This document shows, in pieces, positions 56,110 through 64,000 of a stretch of 64,000 bases of DNA. Source of the DNA: Hepsetus odoe (Eukaryota; Chordata; Actinopteri; Characiformes; Hepsetidae); assembly GCA_017165825.1 (NCBI GenBank), contig CM029386.1:6869582-6933581 (forward strand), written 5' to 3'. The translations under genes and the position numbers were made by a program. The notes under the pieces were generated by a model that was not told the origin of the DNA, searched no databases, and was given only the letters and a program-made list of their open reading frames with translations. The first letter of the stretch is position 1. Each line of letters starts with the position of its first letter.

Positions 56110-59000
56110 CCGATCCTCGGCTGCAGAAGCTGGCTCTAGGGACGTGGAACGTCACCTCTCTGGTGGGGAAGGAGCCTGAGCTAGTGCGCGAGGTTGAGCA
56201 GTTCCAGCTAGATATAGTTGGACTCACCTCGACGCACAGCTTGGACTCTGGAACCAGTCTCCTTGAGAGGGGCTGGACTCTTTTCCACTCTGGAGTTGCC
56301 ACCGGTGAGAGGCGCCGAGCAGGTGTGGGCATACTTATTGCCCCACGGCTTGGCGCCAGTACATTGGGGTTTACCCCTGTAGATGAGAGGGTGGCGGCCC
56401 TCCGCCTTCGGGTCGGGGGACGGGTCCTTAGTGTTGTCTGCGCTTATGCGCCAAACAGCATTCTGGACTACCCACCCTTTCTGGGGTCTCTGGAGGGGGC
56501 GCTAGAGAGCGTCCCTCCTGGTGACTCTATCGTTCTGCTGGGGGACTTCAATGCTCACGTGGGTAATGACAGTGACACCTGGAAGGGCGTAATTGGGAGG
56601 AATGGCCCCCCCGATCTGAACCAGAGCGGTGTTTGGTTATTGGACTTTTGTGCTAGTCACGGATTGTCCATAACGAACACCATGTTCAGGCATAAGGATG
56701 TCCACATGTGCACCTGGCACCAGGACACCCTAGGCCGCAGTTCAATGATCGACTTTGTGGTCGTGTCATCGGACTTGCGGCCCCATGTCTTGGACACTCG
56801 GGTAAAGAGAGGGGCGGAGCTGTCAACCGGCCATCACCTGGTGGTGAGTTGGCTTCGTTGGTGGGGGAGGATGCCGGTCAGACCTGGTAGGCCCAAACGT
56901 ATCGTGAGGGTCTGCTGGGAACGTCTGGCAGAGTCCCCTGTCAGGACAAGCTTCAACTCCCACCTCCGTCAAAGCTTTAACCACGTCCCGGGGGAGGTGG
57001 GGGATATTGAGTCTGAATGGACCTTGTTCCGCACCTCCATTGTCAAGGCGGCTGACCGGAGCTGTGGCCGGGAGGTGGTCGGTGCCTGTCGCGGTGGCAA
57101 CCCTAGAACCCGTTGGTGGACACCAGCGGTGAGGGATGCCATCAAGCTGAAGAAGGAGTCCTACCGGGCCTTTTTGACCATTGGGGCTCCGGAGGCAGCT
57201 GATAGGTACCGACAGGCCAAGCGGAATGCGGCTCTGGTGGTTGCTGAGGCAAAAACTCGGGCATGGGAGGAGTTTGGAGAGGCCATGGAGAAGGACTTCC
57301 AGACGGCTTCGAGGAAATTCTGGTCCACCATCCGGCGTCTCAGGAGGGGAAAGCAGTGCACGGTCAACGCAGTGTATAGTGGGGATGGTGCGCTGCTGAC
57401 CTCGACTCGGGACGTTGTGGGTCGGTGGGGGGAGTACTTCGAAGACCTCCTTAATTCCACCAACATGCCTTCCGAGGAGGAAGCAGAGCCTGGGGACATC
57501 GAGGTGGACTCTTCCATCTCTGGGGTCGAGGTTGCCAAGGTGGTCAAAAAGCTCCTTGGTGGCAGGGCTCCGGGAGTGGATGAGATCCGCCCAGAGTTCC
57601 TCAAGGCTCTGGATGTTGTAGGACTGTCATGGCTGACACGCCTCTGCAACATCGCATGGACATCGGGGACGGTGCCTCTGGATTGGCAAACCGGGGTGGT
57701 GGTCCCCCTCTTTAAGAAAGGGGACCGGAGGGTGTGTTCCAATTATCGAGGGATCACACTTCTCAGCCTCCCGGGGAAAGTCTATTCAGGGGTCCTGGAA
57801 AGGAGGGTCCGTCGGATAGTCGAACCTCAGATCCAGGAGGAGCAATGTGGTTTTCGTCCAGGTCGCGGAACAGTGGACCAGCTCTACACCCTTAGCAGGG
57901 TCCTGGAGGGTGCATGGGAGTTTGCCCAACCAGTTTACATGTGCTTTGTGGACTTGGAGAAGGCATTCGACCGTGTCCCTCGGGGGCTCCTGTGGGGGGT
58001 ACTCCGGGAGTATGGGGTATCGGATTCCCTGTTAAGGGCTGTCCGGTCCCTGTACAACCGGTGTCAGAGCTTGGTCCGCATTGCCGGCAGTAAGTCGGAC
58101 CTGTTCCCGGTGAGGGTTGGACTCCGCCAGGGCTGCCCTTTGTCACCGATCCTGTTCATAACTTTTATGGACAGGATTTCTAGGCGCAGCCAGGGCGTTG
58201 AGGGGGTCCGGTTTGGTGGGCTCAGGATTGGGTCTCTGCTTTTTGCAGATGACGTTGTCCTGTTGGCCTCATCATGCCGTGACCTTCAGCACTCTCTGGA
58301 TTGGTTCGCAGCCGAGTGTGAAGCGGCTGGGATGAGAATCAGCACCTCTAAATCTGAGGCCATGGTCCTCAGTCGGAAAAGGGTGGAATGCCCTCTCAGG
58401 ATTGGGAGTGAGACCTTGCCCCAAGTGGAGGAGTTTAAGTATCTTGGGATCTTGTTCACGAGTGAGGGTAAAATGGAGCGGGAGATCGACAGGCGGATCG
58501 GGGCAGCTTCTGCAGTAATGCGGGCTCTGCATCGGTCCGTCATGGTGAAGAAGGAGCTGAGCCAGAAGGCAAAGCTCTCAATTTACCAGTCGATCTACGT
58601 TCCCACCCTCACCTATGGTCACTAGCTGTGGGTAGTGACCGAAAGAACGAGATCGCGAATACAAGCGGCCGAAATGAGTTTCCTCCGCAGGGTGTCTGGA
58701 CTCTCCCTTAGAGATAGGGTGAGAAGCTCAGCCATCCGGGAGGGGCTCAAAGTAGAGCCGCTGCTCCTCCGCATCGAGAGGAGTCAGATGAGGTGGCTCG
58801 GGCATCTGATCAGGATGCCCCCTGGACGCCTCCCAGGTGAGGTGTTCCGGGCACGTCCCACCGGAAAGAGACCCCGGGGAACGCCTTGGGATCCGCCCGG
58901 AGGAGCTGGAAGAAGTGGCCGGAGAGAGGGAAGTCTGGGCATCCCTGCTGGAGCTGCTGCCCCCGCGACCCGACCTCGGATAAGCGGGAGAAAATGGATG
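56110..59000 (+). mobile_element. LINE-beta (RTE-like), 5'-truncated recent insertion
   Basis: A GC-rich 2.9-kb block abruptly bounded by AT-rich DNA and by a 13-bp direct repeat. The 5' end enters the coding frame just before the endonuclease. The 3' end is 'gacctcggataagcgggaga' followed by an ATGG-type tail ('aaaatggatg'). The near-intact frame makes it the youngest large element in the window. The clade is judged from the protein: APE endonuclease, RT, then a C-terminal domain of the type seen in RTE-like elements. Confidence 0.9.
56112..58983 (+). pseudogene. LINE-beta endonuclease/reverse transcriptase, one nonsense and one deletion
   Basis: The frame is open from 56106 and within the element reads LGTWNVTSLVGKEPELV, the start of an APE-type endonuclease. 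No ATG is visible near the front because the copy is 5'-truncated; a GTG at 56163 is not a biological start. Counting from 56163, GDFNAHVG is at residues 127-134 and SMIDFVVV at 194-201. STGHH lies at 221-225, where relatives have Asp at the third position, so the endonuclease is probably damaged. RT motifs follow: NYRGITLLS, CFVDLEKAFDRV (catalytic Asp 597), GLRQGCPLSPILF and FADD (694-697, both Asp kept). A TAG at 58623-58625 stops the frame after TLTYGH. The same frame goes on with RIQAAEMSFLRRVSGL and RWLGHLIRMPPGRLP. A deletion near 58877 then shifts frame to ERLGIRPEELEEV, ending at TAA 58981-58983. Confidence 0.9.
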
Positions 59001-59013
59001 GATAGTTAGATAT
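59001..59013. repeat. Target-site duplication of LINE-beta, right
   Basis: Identical to 56097-56109. Confidence 0.85.
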
Positions 59014-62000
59014 TTTCTTGTTTACCAAATTCACTATTCAGGCTAAAAATAAATCTTCTCTTTAACTAGAACCTTCCCTTCAACTAGATGACTTATTATT
59101 TAGCTGTAACTCATTAACCACAGCAGCAACTGCAAAAAGGAGCCATGCTAGAGTTTTATTGTCGAGATACAACAAAATTTAATTCATTAAAATACTTGGA
59201 CATTCTTTCTTTCCTTCCCCAGGGACAGAGGCACATTTAATATCACAAGTACACTATCTCTGTTTCTCCTTTGGGTTTTTGTAAAAGCACAACTATAATG
59301 CTACAGTGCAAGTCATTAGGTAACATTTTGGCTAAATAAACCTGGTTAAAATAAAATGCAATCAACCCTTTTTTGCCCTCCTGGTGAGCAGTGTATGGAT
59401 TGAGCAGTGAGCAGCTTATGGATGTGACAATGTTTAATTGAAGACCACAGTAGTCCAGCACAACTCTGTAGAGAATACTGTTTTTCCTCATATGACATTC
59501 TTAATTCAGTTCAAAAAGGTTATGCCAGTAATGTGATGGTTGTTTAGTGTGTTTAGCAAGGCAGAATGCTGAAGTGCTATGGCCCGTGAAGCCTGGAGTC
59601 TGACACGTCAATATACCACTAGGGATGCATGTCACAGAGGCTAAAATGTAAGTTATCTAGTAATGAAAGTGAGTCCCTGAAATGTGCACCAAAACATGGC
59701 TCCTTAGGGTGTACCAAGGCTTGTCTGAGAAGGAAAAGAAAAAAACACGTCACTCTTTTACCCAGCAAATACATTCTTTTCTGAGGAATTCTTCTTGATG
59801 AATGACCTCACATACCTGACTTGAAATATAAATGCATTTTTCATGCAGAATTTCATGTTGAATTTCACCAAAGTTATAATATAAGAATAATACTGCTTTA
59901 GCTCTGTTAACTTAGTATTGGGTGGCTCCTTATAGAGGAGCACTGAACATTATAAATGGAGGATGCTAATTAAACCAGTGTATAAAAATGACCTTCTTAA
60001 CATTTCTTGCCCATTATAACACAAGAAAGGGAGAGTGTATAATATGCAGTCAGACTTGGGACTATGTTTTTAGCTTTACATTTGCAATTAAACTGTTAAG
60101 ATATTTTTATATGACAGTTGATATTGCCAGATTATTGGTGTCTTTTAAATAATCATACTATATGTTGATAATAAGCTGCTGCTGTTGATCACTTCTGCCC
60201 CTTTTAGGCCTTGTTTGGGTGTATTGATTTAAAATTATGCTTATGATCATCTCTGATCATTTAGTTCTGCTCCCTTTACTAGATAAGGTATGTAAAATCT
60301 CCCCACACTGTGATTTTTTTCCCCAGGGCAAAGGCTAACAGTCTGGTCTGTGACTGGTGGAGTGACAGGAACAGGATCCAAAAGGGGAATTCTCACAGTT
60401 TGCTGTTCTGTCTGCCCAAGATGCATACACACACTACCGATGTCCTGAATCATCCTCCCACATGCGCGAGAATCTCAGCAGGTGCTCTCCAGCTCCCTCT
60501 CTCATAAAGTCCTCACACTGCTGCTTCCTCCCTTCTCATTCCATTTCACTGTCCTTTCTCCTTCATTGTCTGCTACTAGCTGCCTCCTGTTCTGCACTTA
60601 ACACAGTATAAAATAACACAGATAACATGCTTGAGAAAGGCCCACAGTTTCTTTTTTTTGAAGAAGTAAATGTGTTAAGCTAGACACTTGACTTCCCAAC
60701 CTCTCCTCATGATGGTGCTCATTTCTGTAAACTTACATCTTTTACCAATAATATGCATGTTATTATTATTACCATAATGTAATTCATTGTGAATTATTTC
60801 TCTTTCTTACTTGCAATATGTACTAAGTGTTTGTTTGTAAGTGGAATATATTTCATCCTCATTTGAATTTCATGAAAATTCATTGTTGCTAATCATACGG
60901 GACTGCTTGGGAATTAAAAGAAATGGGCCTAAGCTTGACGCTGTCTCATCAGAATTTACAGTGGTGATTGAAAAATCTAATAGCTCTTATATATAGTTTT
61001 ATTATCATCAGATTTGAGCCAGACATCCGATTTCCATGCAAGTTTCAAAAAACAGAACCCAAATAAACCATTAATAGAAAAACATTAAACTTTCTTTTAT
61101 TTATTTTGATAAATTATCCATTGATTCCTGTCTTGGGTGAAATCTCTGTGCACCAATAAGTGCAACTAAATGCTTCTGGTAACTGTTACTTGCTCCTGCA
61201 CTATCTTGGGGGATTTTTAGTTTGGTTCTTCTGTTCGAAACAACTTAAGTTCTGGAATGTTAGTTGGTGTACTGATGTGAAATGCTTGCTTCAGGTCCTT
61301 CCACAGCATTTCTACATAGCACACTATATATACATTATGCAGCCTTAAACTGCTTAAAGCAGGTATAACTTCAACATTGAGATTTAACATTCAAAATAAC
61401 AGGTTTTTTCATGCAGTATTACAGTAAATCATACAGAAAGTACTATAATGACAGAGGAGCTGTTTTGCCTTTATGTTATCTTTTAGCTTGTTTGCTTAAT
61501 GATCAGCCTATATCTAGTGAAGAAAATAATTTGTCAGTCTCTAACAAGCATTCTATCTAGCAGTTACACTAGAGTTTAACTTAACCAAGTTTTTGTGGTT
61601 AAATAATATGTTGCTGCATGCTTTAAAATATTAAACGCAGTTTTTTTTTCCAACATTTTACTATAAGAAAACATTAGAAATTCTTAAAATAAATGTAAAA
61701 CTGACTGGTTATCTTTTTAATCAGGGGATAGATAGAAATTACAAGGGCCCTCTATGCTTATATTTAAAAGAAAAGGGAAATTCTCAACATTAAGTGTTCA
61801 ACTAGATGACTACATGCATTAAGTGTTTGCATTAAGTGTTTGTTAACAAATTAACTAAAAGTGCACAGAATAAAGTCATTTAAAACATTTTTTAAAGTTT
61901 AAACCAAAATATCTTAACGACCGACAAGTGTCTATCTTGGATAATGAAGACTGCTACTGTCTGATAGTAAGGGGAATGGAACTCCAAAAGCACAGCAGGT

Positions 62001-62736
62001 TGCCGTGGGAACACAGCAGGGAGTGTGTTCTTTCATACAGCTGTGTGTCCCAGATATCTCAAAGGACCTACTCTCCCTTCGAAATGTTCTGTCCCATTTT
62101 TAACATCTTTTCATGAATCAGGAGCATTGTCAGGTAAGCCTGTGATGGCCCTTCTACTTTCTGACACAAGAACCTGATAGCTTTATCAAAGCAGGTAGAA
62201 AAGAAAGAAAGTGGTTCAAAATAAAATGTTCTTAAGTTGTTGTTGTTGTTATTAAGTTAATTCACCAGCTTACAGTAATACTTTAGTAGACAGAAACACT
62301 CTATGCTTACCTTCCGCCCTGTCTGACCTTAAAACTAGAACTTCCCCAAAAACTGCAACTGTACATTGTCCATATTAGGTCTACAGGGGTTAGAAGTTCA
62401 CAAGGATCTCAAAGTCTTCCTGTATTTTCCCTACTCTATTGGATTGTTTTTCATTAGATTTTTTGTTTGTTTGTTTGTTTGTTCACAAGACGATCCATTT
62501 CAATAAGATATTTTCCAAAGAAAATAGAAAAGAAATAATAATAATAATTCAGGTGCAAAAGGTTAACTGTATCCTTTATACAAGAAATATATATAGGTAA
62601 TCTGGTTGATATGGCAAAAAATATATAATGTATCAATATTTTCCTACGATATAGAATGCAAATATATGCATTTTGCAAATGCAATCAGAAAACCAAAAAA
62701 AAAAGTTTTTTCATTTTAAGTCTTTTGCAAACACTA
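59014..62736. other. Mostly unique AT-rich region
   Basis: No gene is recognised. At 60300-60510 a frame of 65 codons follows a pyrimidine-rich CAG ('tgatttttttccccag'), but no donor or motif supports an exon. A GTT run is at 62239-62252, a TTTG run at 62461-62482 and an AAT run at 62536-62548. Confidence 0.45.
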
Positions 62737-62945
62737 CGGTGGTCTAGTGGTAGGGTACTTGCCTATGGAACCTATGGCTCAAGAGGTTCCAGGTTCAAAT
62801 CCCACCACTGGCACTACCACCACTGGGTCCCTAAGCAAGACCCTAACCCTGAGTGTCTCCAGGGGGACTGTCCCTGTAATTAGGACATGAAAGTCGCTCT
62901 GGATAAGTGCGTCTGATGAATGCCGTAAATGTAAATGCAAATGTA
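62737..62945 (+). repeat. SINE-B copy
   Basis: A box 'tggtctagtggtagg', B box 'ggttcaaatcc', core 'cctaagcaagaccctaaccc', 'ccagggggactgtccctgta' and the L2-type tail 'gctctggataagtgcgtctg'. Very similar to the copy at 53657. Confidence 0.9.
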
Positions 62946-64000
62946 CTTCATAAGGGTTTACAATGCTTTTTTCGCCTACCATAAGGCTGAATCATGGCCT
63001 TGTGAAGCTCCTGGGCACAGCTTGTTAATGATCATTTTCAGCAATATTGGAAATTTGTTCTTTTTTTGATCTTGAAAAGAAACAAAGTTAGCCTTATTAA
63101 TATGTGGTGTTAAGAAGTGCATAATGTAGTTAATTTTTTGGTTCAAACAATACCCCATGAATCAAGAGCTCCAAAGACAGATTGCACATTTGATGTTTTT
63201 GTTATTTACTTTATTTGTTCAGTCTTACCTGTTGCTCTTTGTTTATATTCGCTAGTGTGCTCTGTGTTCTCAGTCCCCCCCAAACGTCTTACAGTCGGCA
63301 TATTACCCAGCATTTTATCTTCGTCCCTTAATATTCACAGTTCAGCTCTCAGACTATGAGATCATGATGTAGTGATGCTGTAATTGACCTGTTGCTTGGT
63401 ACAATTAAATGTGAGCAGTTTCTCATTTGTAGGTAATTAAGGCTAATCAAATGAATAAATATTGAAGAACCTTTCAGAATCTTTGATTGATTTTGATGTT
63501 TTTTGTCACAATCTCAGATGAAATATTATGCATAATATTTGACAAAAATACTGATTTATTATCATTTATTTATAGGTATATAAATAAACAAAGAAAAGAA
63601 ATAAGAAAGGTGACATACATTTTTCACACCACTGTAACAATTTCTTAGGGACATCTAAGGGTTAAACTCTGCAGATGTCTAGCACCTGCAAATGCCAGCA
63701 TTTTGGCCCGAAGTGTGTCTGCTTCTCCGTTTGAAACCTGAGTATGGTGTGGGTGGAGTAGCAGCTGGCTGTGCACGCTGATGTGAACCGCTATACTCCG
63801 CCCCACCATACTTCAACCCCAAGCTAAGATTGCATGTAAAAATGAGCACAGGTGTGGGTGTGTTTGGCATGTGCTGGAGGTGTGGTGCAGGTGGAGGTGT
63901 TGCGGGGGTACGTTACAGGTGGGGGCTAGGGGCTGGGAGTGGACGCAGGTGTCTGAGGGTGATATAATGGGCTTTGAGGGTTTTTGCAGGAGGCCCTTCT
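62946..64000. other. Unique sequence, GC-richer toward the end
   Basis: No gene or repeat family is recognised. The last 150 bases are G-rich with loose GGTGTGG/GGTGGGG repetition ('gtggtgcaggtggaggtgtt'). Confidence 0.45.

Noticed and set aside
56102..58543. Antisense frames (up to 193 codons) opposite LINE-beta
   Set aside because: Shadows of the GC-rich LINE-beta coding region.
60300..60510. Possible exon after a pyrimidine-rich CAG
   Set aside because: No downstream donor in frame, no recognised protein and a stop before any second exon signal.

Overview
This window looks like gene-poor, AT-rich chromosomal DNA of a ray-finned fish. I find no host protein-coding gene that I can name. 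The evidence is the content of interspersed repeats: several families of tRNA-headed SINEs with teleost-type tails (one ends in the fish L2-type tail 'ctctggataagagcgtctgctaaatg'), four kinds of non-LTR retrotransposon (LINE), many decayed Tc1/mariner transposons, hAT-like scraps, and dense (CA)n, (TA)n and tetranucleotide microsatellites. All long or recognisable reading frames belong to transposable elements. I use private labels: SINE-A to SINE-E, and LINE-alpha (RTE-like, 3' end with 'gggtcgccacagcgg'), LINE-beta (RTE-like, GC-rich), LINE-gamma (Rex1/CR1-like) and LINE-delta (L2-like).

Layout. 0-3.7 kb: sparse SINE fragments. 3.7-5.6 kb: a LINE-alpha fragment split by a younger LINE-delta insertion with an 8-bp target duplication. 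6.1-6.6 kb: a palindromic Tc1-derived element. 6.7-14.8 kb: mostly unique, with candidate conserved non-coding islands, a LINE-alpha fragment and two inverted copies of a tRNA-Leu-like SINE. 14.8-18.0 kb: an apparently full-length but decayed LINE-alpha with a 20-bp target duplication. 18-29 kb: mostly unique, with microsatellites and fossils of hAT and Tc1 elements. 29.1-29.9 kb: two SINE-C copies around a LINE-alpha scrap. 30-45.5 kb: mostly unique, with single SINEs, a foldback element and a hairpin. 45.5-48.7 kb: a nest of Tc1 in Tc1 plus a SINE. 50.3-53 kb: a mosaic of Tc1, SINE-A, SINE-B, LINE-alpha and LINE-gamma. 53-56 kb: SINEs and a second palindromic Tc1 derivative. 56.1-59.0 kb: the best preserved element, a 5'-truncated LINE-beta with an 820-codon endonuclease/reverse transcriptase frame. 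59-64 kb: mostly unique.

How the parts relate. The LINEs supply reverse transcriptase, and at least two SINE families carry 3' tails resembling LINEs in the same window: SINE-C resembles LINE-beta and SINE-A resembles LINE-gamma. Nesting gives a relative order of insertions. Unique islands enriched in GC or homeodomain-like sites may be enhancers of a distant gene, but this cannot be shown from one sequence. I looked for an undescribed system and did not find a convincing one. The most unusual items are the palindromic Tc1 derivatives, the tRNA-Leu-like SINE in inverted pairs, and the stacked insertions.
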